Assembly (NCBI GenBank): GCA_022695795.1
Contig: MU404066.1
Location: 62,001-126,000, forward strand
From: Biscogniauxia marginata
Taxonomy: Eukaryota; Ascomycota; Sordariomycetes; Xylariales; Xylariaceae
DNA length: 64,000 nt
Direction: 5' to 3'
Shown one piece after another: positions 22,677-32,342 of this stretch. Each line of letters opens with the position of its first letter. Position 1 is the first letter of the stretch. A program made the translations under genes and the position numbers. Under the pieces are notes generated by a model, which saw only the letters and a list, made by a program, of their open reading frames with translations, was not told the DNA's origin and ran no database searches.

Positions 22677-23446
22677 CGGCAAATGCGCGATGGTTTGGGG
22701 GGATTCGATTCGAGTGGTTCTTCCCGTTTGGTTCGGTTTGGGTCGGGGAATGAGTGAGTGAGCGGGCGACTCGCGCGCGCGCGGAACGGATGGAATGAGA
22801 TTGATTTGTCTAGGTAGTTCGTAAACGTCGTCGATGCCGTCGCTTTCAAAGTGCAAGTCGGCTTTTCGTTTGGTGCGCTCGAGCACTGAAGGAAATGGCC
22901 TGATGCGTGAGTTGTGTGAGAGAGTTTCGTTTGGGAGAGATAAAGTCGAGATGGACTAGGAGGTGTTGTGTGGATGTCGTCGTCAGCCTTGGCTTCTGCT
23001 GCTCCTACGCACTGCTGCACGCTGATATGATTAGGTAGGTATGTACAGTAATACGGTACCTAAAGCGCTGTTACGTCGGGAACGAGCTCGAGCCACAGTT
23101 TTTAGGCTTCCCTGAGAATAAGTGTGGCTGAAATGACCGCACCAATCCATTCCCCCGCCCCTGCACGTGCGGATCGGTAGGTACGTAGTGACTTCGAAGC
23201 TAACCTGGGGATTGCTTGCACCGTGCTAAGCCCGAAAGGGAACGGGCATTGACGAAGCTCTTGAGCTGCCTTGCGGATTGCCAACCAAAACCTCGACCTC
23301 ATCCATCTCCCACGTCTTCGAGTCAACCTTTACCTCGTGAACGTACCCGCCCAACGCCGTCCACCGAACGTAACCTCTCACAAGTCATAATCCGAGTTCC
23401 CCCCCCTCTCGCACCGCCAGGTTTTCCCCTCCTACAAACCGCCACG
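22549..23446. promoter_or_regulatory. Divergent promoter region VPS55/PRE5
   Basis: Holds both promoters. The VPS55 side has a (GA)19-like dinucleotide tract, which becomes a CT-rich leader in the sense strand. A GCGC-rich patch lies near 22770-22785. No canonical proteasome-associated control element was found by eye. Confidence 0.5.
22636..22672. repeat. (GA)n microsatellite
   Basis: Uninterrupted GA dinucleotides about 90 bp upstream of the VPS55 start codon. Confidence 0.92.
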
Positions 23447-24500
23447 ATGTTCCGAAACAATTACGATAACGATTCAGTCACATTGTAAGCTAACCTACAT
23501 ACGATCAACCGCGGGGGAGGTGGCTTGTCCCTGGTTGGTTTGCATGCTAACACCTCCCCAGCTCGCCGCAAGGAAGAATATTCCAGGTCGAATATGCCGC
23601 CGAGGCCGTGAAGCAGGGTTCGGTCGTGGTGGGCCTGACGAGCAAGACGCACGCAGTCCTAGTCGCTATCAAGGTACGGAGAAGACGAACCGAAGAAAAC
23701 CCACACATACACACATACACACACACATACATATTTATGTATACATATACACGACGTACATGGTATCAGAGCTGACACGGTAGGGGGGGGCTTGGGTTTT
23801 CCAGCGGAACGCAGAAGAGCTGTCGTCGTACCAGAAGAAGCTGTTCGCCATAGACGAGCACGTGGGCCTCGCGATCGCGGGCCTGACGTCGGACGCCCGG
23901 GTGCTATCCAACTTCATGAAGCAGCAGTGCCTGTCGCAGCGGCTGACGTACGACCGGGCGATGCCGCTCGAGACGCTCGTGTCGCTCATCGGCGACAAGG
24001 CGCAGCTCAACACGCAGCACTACGGCAAGCGCCCCTACGGCGTCGGCCTGCTCGTCGCCGGCGTCGACGAGACGGGGCCCCACCTCTTCGAGTTCCAGCC
24101 CAGCGGCCTGACCCAGGAGATGCTCGCCTGCGCCATCGGCGCCCGCTCCCAGATGGCCCGCACCTACCTCGAGAAGAACCTCGACCGCTTCGCCGCCTGC
24201 GGCCGCGACGAGCTCATCCGCCACGGCCTCCGCGCCCTCAAGGAGACCCTCGTCCAGGACCGCGAGCTCACCGTCGACAACACGAGCGTCGGCGTCGTCG
24301 GCCTCAGGGAGCCCGGCAAGAGGCCCCTCGAGGCCCCCTTCAAGGTCCACGACGGCGCCGACGTCAAGGACTGGATCAACAGCGTCGCGGACGAGGCCAA
24401 GGTCGTGGCTGGAGGCGGGGGCAGAGGCGAGGGCAGAGGCAAGGGCGAGGGCGAGGGCGGGGGTGAGGGTGAGGGTGAGGGTATGCAGGTGGACGAATGA
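23447..24500 (+). CDS. PRE5: 20S proteasome subunit alpha-6 (PSMA1/Pre5)
   Basis: Structural alpha-ring subunit of the 20S proteasome. Three exons: 23447-23484, 23562-23673 and 23805-24500, giving 281 residues. The N-terminus [25 protein letters not shown] is diagnostic of the alpha-6 subunit, including the [20 protein letters not shown] proteasome alpha signature. The body follows the family ([50 protein letters not shown]). The last 30 residues are an unusual Gly/Glu/Arg-Lys repeat before a short MQVDE end. Intron 2 contains a (CA)n-rich tract at about 23700-23735. The large third exon has an extreme preference for C or G at third codon positions. Confidence 0.97.
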
Positions 24501-24848
24501 GTAGAGTGAAACCGAAGCTCAGAAGAGAGGTGTGTAGGGGGCGTAGGCGAGTGGAGTTATCAGGAAGCTTTCCGAAATATATGAACCCTGGTTGCAGTTC
24601 ATTTCACGAGGCGGCGTAAGACATGGGGAAAAAAGGGAACATGTCAGGGGCCTCCCCCACCACTTCTACCTCTAGATGTACAAATAGGCAAGCAACCAAC
24701 TGACCAACATGAAGAAAAAAAAAGCCAATGGGACAAAACATTATGGAAAGCAAAAAAAAAGGGGGTATGAGGTGATTGATTGCACGACAAATGCTGAGCT
24801 AGGCTACGTATTGATTTTTCCTTTTTATTCCTTGCTTTCTTTTACTCT
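24501..24848. other. Convergent intergenic region PRE5/ELP5
   Basis: Shared 3' region with A-rich and T-rich runs. Nothing else was seen. Confidence 0.5.
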
Positions 24849-25800
24849 CTAGATCTCGTCTTCCTCCTCGTCAAAGTCGTCCTCCCGACCCATCTCGTAC
24901 AGGATCCGGCCGCCCTCGCCGGCGGCGCCGACATCCGTCTGCGCGTCGAAATACGGCAGCACTATGCCCTCCCTGTCCCGGCGCTGCTTCTCCGTCAGGC
25001 CGAGGCTGAACGTCGTCTCGGCTCCCGTTTCTACTACCTCCCTGCCGTCCCTGCCGTCCCCACCGTCCCCGCCACCGGCCCCGGCGGCGGGGTCCAGCTC
25101 CCCCGGGCCCCTGGTGAACGCCGGGTGTTCGGACAGGAGGGATATCCTGGCCCCTTCGATGATCTTCCTTGGGTGGTTGTTCGTCGCGTACGTCGGCGCC
25201 GGCGGCGGGGGCACGAGCACGAATTTCTCGGCTACGGCCCGGCCGCTGCGCCGCCGGAGCTCCATCTCTAGGACTAGATCCTCCGGTCCCCCGTCTTCTT
25301 TTTCCCTTCCTCCTCCTCCTCCTCCTACTCCTCCTCCTACTCGGTCCTTCGCCTTACCACCACCACCACCGTTACCATCATCCCCCCCCTTCAACCCGAC
25401 CAGCACGCCCTCCCGCCCCTCGCCGAGCCCGAACCCGGGCTCCTCGAGGCTGCGGTCGCGGGCGCGCCGCCGCGCCGCCTCCTGCCGCAGGCTCGCGACG
25501 CGCAGGACCGCCGTCGCGAGGTGGCCGAGGGTGGCGAGCGGGTGGGGCGCGTACTCGTCGTCGTCGTCGTCGTAGTAGCGCGCGCGGGAGGAGGAGGAGG
25601 ATGATGAGGGGGGAAGCGGCACGTCCGTGTGGTAGACGGCCACGAGGGAGACGGCGGGGGAGACGACGAGGCTGGAGAGGAAGAGGGGGAGGGAGGACGG
25701 GGCGGCGGCGCAGAGGGCGTTGAGGGCGTCGAGGAGTACGAGGACTTCTGTTTTGCGGGGGAGGAAGAGAGGGAGGGAGGAAAGATGAGCGAGTTGGTAC

Positions 25801-25831
<31 letters not shown>

Positions 25832-26369
25832 TTGGGCCGCAGGATTTTGAAGAAAAGGGGGGAAAGGGGGTATCATTCACTCACTGTGTGCGTGGCCCGC
25901 CGCCCCCGAGGGATAGTGCGAGGTGATCTCGGCGCGGAGGGCCTCGGGGGTCTTTCCCCGGGCCCTGACGAAGATGTCGGCGTCGGCGGGCTTCCTGAGC
26001 GTCGCGAACGAGACGAAGATTACTTTGCTCTTGGACACCTACATGTATAAATAAATTCAAAACGCAAGCGCGATGTTAACATATCAAGAACACCGAAGTT
26101 TACCGTGCTTCATCTTCATGATATATAGATAGATAGACATGAACTTAATAAAAAAAAATTTTTTTTATAACCATCTTTGTTTTTATGACGAACGGAACTT
26201 TACCGACCTTGGCTCTGCTCACGAACTCGCGGACCACGGGCTTGGCGCTCTGCTCGAGGGTGTCGAGGACCAGCGTCAGCGGGCTGGCACTGTCGCGCAG
26301 ATTGAGCAGCTTCTGCAGCAGGAGGAGCGCGTGCGATCGCGCGTGCTGCGACTGCGCCGATGACGGCAT
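24849..26369 (-). CDS. ELP5: Elongator complex subunit Elp5
   Basis: Part of the Elp456 subcomplex of Elongator, which puts carboxymethyl-type groups on wobble uridine U34 of cytoplasmic tRNAs. Three exons: 26369-26208, 26038-25885 and 25747-24849, giving 404 residues. The N-terminus (LLLLQKLLNLRDSASPLTLV, then DTLEQSAKPVVREFVSRAK) and the following VSKSKVIFVSF segment are typical. The C-terminal GIVLPYFDAQTDVG..GGRILYEMGREDDFDEEEDEI is the family signature. The middle carries long Gly/Asp/Ser low-complexity inserts. The first donor (GTCGGT) is weak. The second intron has long G and T runs at about 25800-25830, where assembly errors are possible. Confidence 0.93.
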
Positions 26370-27453
26370 ATTCGTGACCCTGGACGACGACCGGGTGGGG
26401 TGTATTCTAATAAATGATAATAAATGAGAGGTTGAATGGTAGGTATAAAATGAAAGAACAGTAGGTAAGGTAACCACCTAGGTAGGTGGTATTAGGCTAG
26501 GCCAAGTTTCGAACCTCTACTTGCTTGTTTCCATATATTCGTACGAGCAAGGACAAGGTTCATGCAAATCTCTTACTGCCTCTTTGGATGATGTCGATGC
26601 GAGAGGTAGAATGTAATGTATAATAGAGAAAATACCCTCCCTGTTCGCCCGCCCCGCGAAAATCTGACCGGCTTTTTAGTGGTTAAGCCCCACCCACCCC
26701 CTGCTAGAGACTACCCCCGCAGCCCTAATCGGGGAATTCTTACAGGCGGCTCGTCGGTAGGGCCCCACTGTGACTAGATCCCGGAGACAGATCTTATAAG
26801 AACTGGGGACTCGCAGCTATTCTCTCTTATAACTTCCCCCCTCCCCTGGCTTTTCTCATCCCAACCTTTTTCTATATTGCCTAATACGACCTCTATAAAC
26901 TTGAGACGGGATCACTCGAGTACAGCACATGTACAAAACACTGCACAATATATTTCTAGGTCCTTGACCCTCCTGAAGCTAGGCCTTCTCCGCTTCATGT
27001 GAGGTACCTACCTAAGGACTCTTGAGCTGAAGGGAGAAGGGGAAGGTGAGAGATCACCAAGAAGCAGGATAATGTAGCTGTATTAATCACCCATTTATCT
27101 ATCTGCCGTCTGCAGGGCAGATACAATGATGTAGCAAGCCTATCCCATGTCGTATTTGATATATAGCCTGCTTCGCTACTTTGCTTGGCCCAACATGTTT
27201 ACGTTGTTGAGCAAATTTGTCAAGGTAGCTGGCATCGATGTAGGTTAGGTCCTTTGTGAAAAAGGCGAGAGAGGAAACGCGATGTACAAATAGCTACTGG
27301 TTACCACCGCAATAGGTAGATACGCCTAGTTGGGTGTCAATAGTCTCATAGGATTCCCTTCCCGTTCTCATGAAGGTTTAGTTTTCCGGTCTCTCTCTCA
27401 CCCCCTTTTCCCCTTTCTAATCCATTTTCATCCCCTCCTGACTTGAGTAAGTC
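26370..27453. other. Divergent intergenic region ELP5/aspartic protease
   Basis: About 1.1 kb with both promoters. Short palindromic CCACCTAGGTAGGTGG at about 26475-26490. No gene was recognised. Confidence 0.5.
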
Positions 27454-29049
27454 ATGGCCCGTCTCGCCCTCCAAGCCTTGCTGGGTAGCCTAGCCCTCAG
27501 ACTAGGCACGGCCGTGCCGGTGGATCAGCTGCTGGAGACTCGCAGCTACGCCGCCAAAGCCGGTCTAGCCATCACGGACAACTACCACACGCTCTCGCGG
27601 ATCTGGCGACCTCCCGGTACGTCGCGGACGCTCGACGTGCTCCGGCAGAAATACAAGAACCGGCTGCTGATGGGCGATGACGACCCGGAGGGCGTCGACC
27701 ACATCCGCGCCGAGCTGCACCAGGTCGAGTACATAATGCAGGTCGGCATCGGCGCCGACAAGTACTACATGATCCCCGACACGGGGAGCTCCGACACCTG
27801 GGTCGTCCAGGAAGGGTACACGTGCCTGGACCCCTACTACGGCGAGGAGGTCACGCAGGACGTCTGCGACTTTGGCCCCCTGTTCCAGGGCGACTTTCCC
27901 GGCGGCAAGATCGAGGACCAGAACCTGAATATATCGTACCTGAGTGGTGATTACTTGAACGGGGCTATGGGATTCGGCGAGTATGTCTTCCTCTCTCCCC
28001 CCCCTGAACTTCAGTAGAAGATCATCCATATACATAGATATATACGTTCGGCTCACTAGCTTATTCTTCTTCTTCTTCTCCTTCCCAGCATCACGGTAGC
28101 CAACGTGACAGTCCCCTCGCAGCAGTTCGCCCTAGTCAACGTCGCGGCCTTCGGCGGCGACGGGGTGTCGAGCGGCATCCTCGGCCTCGGCCTGAGGGGT
28201 CTCACGGCCGCCTTCACGGGCACCGACCCCTCCGCCGACGGCCTCGACAACCTCGTCAACTACTCCCCGCTCGTCGAGACCATGGGCGCGAGCGGCGCCG
28301 CCGACCCGGTCCTCAGCTTCGCCATGTCCCGCGACGAGTCACGCTCGTACATCGCGTTCGGCGGCGTGCCGCCCGTCGCCACGGGCGAGTACACCACCGT
28401 GCCTATCCAGAAGGTAAAGTTGTCCTCTCCCGCCCCCCAGCTCTCTCCCTTTTTACAAAAGAAAAGAAAAGAGAAGAGGAAGAAGAAGAAGAAGAAGAAG
28501 GAATCTCGTCATATAACCCACAGTACCAAGCAAGTAGTGCCAGATCGTTCCAGCTACTAACCGTCCCCGCAGGGAACCCTGACCACGGGCAGGACGGACT
28601 ACTTCTACTACGACATCGCGATCGACGCGATCGCGTGGGAGGGGGCGGGGGCAGCCGCGCGGAACGCAACGGGCCTGCCGCACATGCTCGTGGACTCGGG
28701 GACGACGATCAACCTGTTCCCGCGCGAGGTGGCGGCGGCGATCAACGGGGCGTACGACCCGCCGGGGGTGCAGGAGGACTCGATGGTGTGGAGCGTGGCC
28801 TGCGACGCGGCGCCGCCGGCGCTCGACGTGGTCGTCGGCGGCGTCGCCCTGCGCGTCCACCCCTCGAGCATGATCCTGCCCGAGACCGAGACCGAGACCG
28901 CGGCCGCCGGGTCCGGCCGCTGCCTCTCGGGCGTCGGCGCCGGCCAGCCCGGGTCCTACATCCTCGGCGACACGTTCCTGCAGGAGATCGTCGCCGTCTT
29001 CGACGTCTCGGAGAGGATGGAGCTCAAGTTCGCGCAGCGGACTGATTGA
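27454..29049 (+). CDS. Pepsin-family (A1) aspartic protease
   Basis: Acid endopeptidase with two catalytic Asp residues. Three exons: 27454-27980, 28089-28413 and 28573-29049, giving 442 residues. A likely signal peptide covers the first 20 residues (hydrophobic LALQALLGSLAL), followed by a propeptide. The first active-site motif is DTGSSDTW (Asp109). The second is VDSGTTINLF (Asp325). The last part has the conserved SYILGDTFLQEIVAVFDVSE segment. No GPI-anchor signal or Ser/Thr-rich tail is seen, so a secreted or vacuolar enzyme is likely. The third exon is very GC-rich at third codon positions. Intron 2 contains an AAG repeat at about 28480-28501. Confidence 0.94.
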
Positions 29050-30777
29050 TTTGGGGGTTGGGCAAAAAAAAAAACTAAACCTTGGGTGCGTGGGTGGGTT
29101 GTTAGGTTAGGTGGATGTGCTGAAAGGAAAGAGGGAAAGGAAGGACTAGTTGGTTTTTCTTTTCTTTTCCCCATTGGCACTTAGGTTTAGTATCTTAATG
29201 AATAATGATAACCTAGGTCATTCAGATATTCATTCATGTTCGTTGGTGATCGAGACAGAAAAAAAGTTGGCGAGGCATGCTCCGGTACCCGGGGTTTCAA
29301 TGGCCTCCCCCCACCAGACCATTGAGGCGGACTTTCCTTCTACTCATCCCCCCAGACCCATGGATAGTTACGTCACTCGGCCCAACTTGTTGAAAGAGGA
29401 ACACTTTATTCTAATATATACGCCTCATATCACTACCCCAGGTGCACCCGCAATTTCGTCGACCTAGGTACGCCAGAACACAATCATATTTACCCGTAGC
29501 CGTCGAGGAGGACCACTTACACACACAACAATTCTCTGGAAACCAGCATCGTTGAAGTTTTCGTACACCTAGTATCGAGTTTGATTCACGTCCTACACAT
29601 GCGGATAGTAAGTAAACGAAGGAGCGTCTCTTAACATGCCGTAGTTATACACGAGTGATCATGTTAGATGATAACATTATCATATACTCTACCTCTTGCT
29701 CCTAGTTCCGCCTACATATTCTTGACAGGCTGCGAAGTATCACTTGGGTTTCGCCCTCCTACAAATATATTCGACCGGAGACTCAAGACCCCAGACAGGG
29801 GGGAATTGCTACCATCACTGCTATTGTTGCTACTGTCATTGTTGCGTCCCCTTTTCATATTACTTCCGCACCCCCTGCATTAAACCAAATTAAAGAGAGT
29901 TGGCACTGTTCTGAGAACAGAGTTATATGTATTTCTCTATCTTGGTGATGATGATACTTTGACAACTCTCCCACAAAGTACGGGCTATGCAAAGGTCATA
30001 GGGTATATATACAGATTGCCAATCAGTTGACAGTGTAGCCCAGTACGACCCTTGATCGAGGAAGCGCATACCAACGTTGAAGTTTTGATGAGAAGTTGGA
30101 ATAAATGAATTTCAGGGCAATAATGTGTATAAAGGGATAATTTATTCTCAAAAGCTTCCGTTTGAAGAGACATCGCTTCAGTCTTCTACAAGCTAAGCGG
30201 TATGAAACGTTTGGAAGACTTCTTCCAAATATCCAAACTAAATAACGAAGTTCAAAGAGGCATCAAGGAAATGATTTCGAGTATCGAGCTCTCAGTGGAG
30301 TCATGTACATACTCCTTTACAAATCTCTTCGCGTTCCCCGAAGCTGTGAGACCCCCTTGGGTCTCGTAGATGACCTTGATGAATGCGCACGGAGATATCT
30401 GAAGACCAACCTAGATTCTATTACGTGTATCCAAAGGATCTAGTATAGGATGAAATCGGAGAGGCCTAAATAGGCGGGACCATGACCAGAGGTCATATAA
30501 TAAACAGCCTAGATTTCCTGAAGTCTTATGTCCCTTATTGTTATCCTTGGAATTCAGACATTCAAGGGATACAGAACAGAAATTTTGGGATGAAGGGTAT
30601 CAATTCACCTAGACTTCGTTTTTAAGAATTCTCAACCTCTAAACTCCCGCCATCTACCATATAATTAATCAGTGGTTGCCGAGCTGAACCCCAAACGCTG
30701 ACCTTGTCATGAATGCCCCTGGAGTCATGTACCTGCAACCAGCGGCACGACTAGGCGGTTTCGTCGTTTGCGGCGAA
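29050..30777. other. Intergenic, protease to SNRNP27
   Basis: 1.7 kb without a recognised gene, apart from one coding-like fragment at 30252-30398 listed separately. A TTGCTACTGTCATTGTTG-type run lies near 29824-29845. Confidence 0.5.
30252..30398 (-). pseudogene. Coding-like fragment, family unknown
   Basis: A 48-codon stretch that begins after a splice-acceptor-like CTTCAG and ends at TGA. It includes FIKVIYETQGGLT, NAKRFVKEYVHD and SILEIIS. The amino-acid composition looks like a real globular protein end, but I cannot place the family, and no upstream exon was found. It may be the last exon of a decayed gene. The alternative is chance. Confidence 0.25.
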
Positions 30778-31719
30778 TTACCGCGATGGACTTAGGGGTC
30801 TGTTAAAACCACCGACACGGTTCATGTATTGGCGATACTCGGTCTTCTTTGCCTTTCGCACAGCACCGACATTATTACCGACGACCTTGGATCCCTTGGT
30901 GGTCCCGAATCCGCCGAATCCCATCATTGCTTGCATAGCACTCATTTCATCGTCTGCTTCGATAATATCATCGTCCTCGTCCATAGGATCACCCTCGGCC
31001 TCTGGCGTATCTTTTCGTTCCTCGTCGAAACTGGAGCTCCCGGCACGTCGATCCTCGTACTCTGGAGTGTCGTGCGCACCATGGCCTTTGCCCTTCGCAT
31101 TTCCTCCACGGCTAGGATCATCCTCGCTTTTTCCGACCTTGAATGACAAGGAAGCGGCCGAGCCTTTCTCGCTAGGTTTCGACCTCGTAGGGAGAGGCGA
31201 GTTGTGCGCGCTGCGTTCTAGCTTGCTCGGGCTCCGAGGCGGCGATGCGGAACGCCGTGGGTTACTATGTCGGTCTGGGGCTTCATAATAATTAGCCTTA
31301 CTTTCTAACAGCTGTCTCTTCCGTATTGCGAGATGAAGTGTACCTCTGATAATCCCATCCTTAACCGGTCGAGGTTCACGATCATCGTCGCGGCGCCCGT
31401 CTCTCCCCTTATCACGGCGGCGGCCATCGTCCTTGCCTCGTGTCCTATCCGGTTCGCGCGGTCTGTTCCTATCCTGGTCACGGTCTCTGTCTCTGCGATC
31501 GCGGGACCGCGAGCGGTTCTTATCGCGGCGGTCTCTTCTGGGCGATCGTGACCGAGACCGGAAACGACGATCGCGATCTCGGGGCCCATCTTCTCTATGA
31601 CGCTCTCGGTCATCCCATCGGTCTCGCGGACCTGGACCGTGGCGGTTGCGACGGTCCGACTCCTCCCACATCTGCTTGCTATCCGGGCGTTTTCGACCCC
31701 GGCGCGGTTGATCGGCCAT
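30778..31719 (-). CDS. SNRNP27: U4/U6.U5 tri-snRNP 27-kDa protein
   Basis: Spliceosome component of the tri-snRNP. One open frame of 313 residues from an ATG. The N-terminal half is an Arg/Asp/Ser-rich RS-like domain (DRDRRFRSRSRSPRRDRR and similar). The C-terminal 50 residues hold the family domain: MMGFGGFGTTKGSKV, NNVGAVRKAKKTEYRQYMN, RVGGFNRPL. The middle is disordered, with Ser-Pro sites and acidic patches. A 63-bp stretch near 31280-31345 begins GTACAC and ends TATGAAG after a GCTAAT. It could be an in-frame intron, so the protein may be 21 residues shorter. It is divergent from glucosidase I. Confidence 0.9.
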   Translation of the reverse strand: MADQPRRGRKRPDSKQMWEESDRRNRHGPGPRDRWDDRERHREDGPRDRDRRFRSRSRSPRRDRRDKNRSRSRDRRDRDRDQDRNRPREPDRTRGKDDGRRRDKGRDGRRDDDREPRPVKDGIIRGTLHLAIRKRQLLESKANYYEAPDRHSNPRRSASPPRSPSKLERSAHNSPLPTRSKPSEKGSAASLSFKVGKSEDDPSRGGNAKGKGHGAHDTPEYEDRRAGSSSFDEERKDTPEAEGDPMDEDDDIIEADDEMSAMQAMMGFGGFGTTKGSKVVGNNVGAVRKAKKTEYRQYMNRVGGFNRPLSPSR

Positions 31720-32342
31720 ACTGTTAAACGTAGCGAGTTGATCCAGTAGCTATGTATAATATTGGGTTGCGAATATGGCAGAGTGTTCGTAAGCTTTTGT
31801 TTTATCAATACGAATAGAGAACCAAGGTGAGTGGTGTGCTGTTCTCAGGACCGATGAGGTTGCTTGTAATAAGGTGGCTTGTAATAAGGTGAGGCTGCGC
31901 TAAGGGACGAGGTGCTGATGGAGTTCTGCTTCTTAACCTAAACCTTGGAGCCCAAATATTTCCGGTGGAGTGACTCGCAGTGTAATTGGTCAGTGCGCTT
32001 AACTAGGAGCCGCTAGTGTACTTGCGTGGGGCATCTTGGGATACCTACCTCCTGGTATACATCTGGGTACCTCAATCTATATTGGTAATTCTGTACATAA
32101 GGAGGTACTGCTGCGTATTCTCGCAGATAACCTAAGGTCTGTACGCGTCCAGCTTAGATCTTCTAGGGGTCCGTCCCATCGCATCTGACGTCAAACCAAC
32201 TAAAAGAGAGCTTCTCCGAATTTCTATAAACCGTGTTCAATTGGCAACTGGCAACTCTTGAGAAAGCCATTGGATAACGTCTAGTTATCTCACGCCTCGC
32301 CTTTCGTCACATGGTTGGCACTTACACTCATTCAATGCTGCC
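31720..32342. promoter_or_regulatory. Divergent promoter region SNRNP27/glucosidase I
   Basis: Contains a direct repeat of two adjacent 15-bp copies of GCTTGTAATAAGGTG at 31862-31891. Otherwise no recognised site. Confidence 0.5.
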
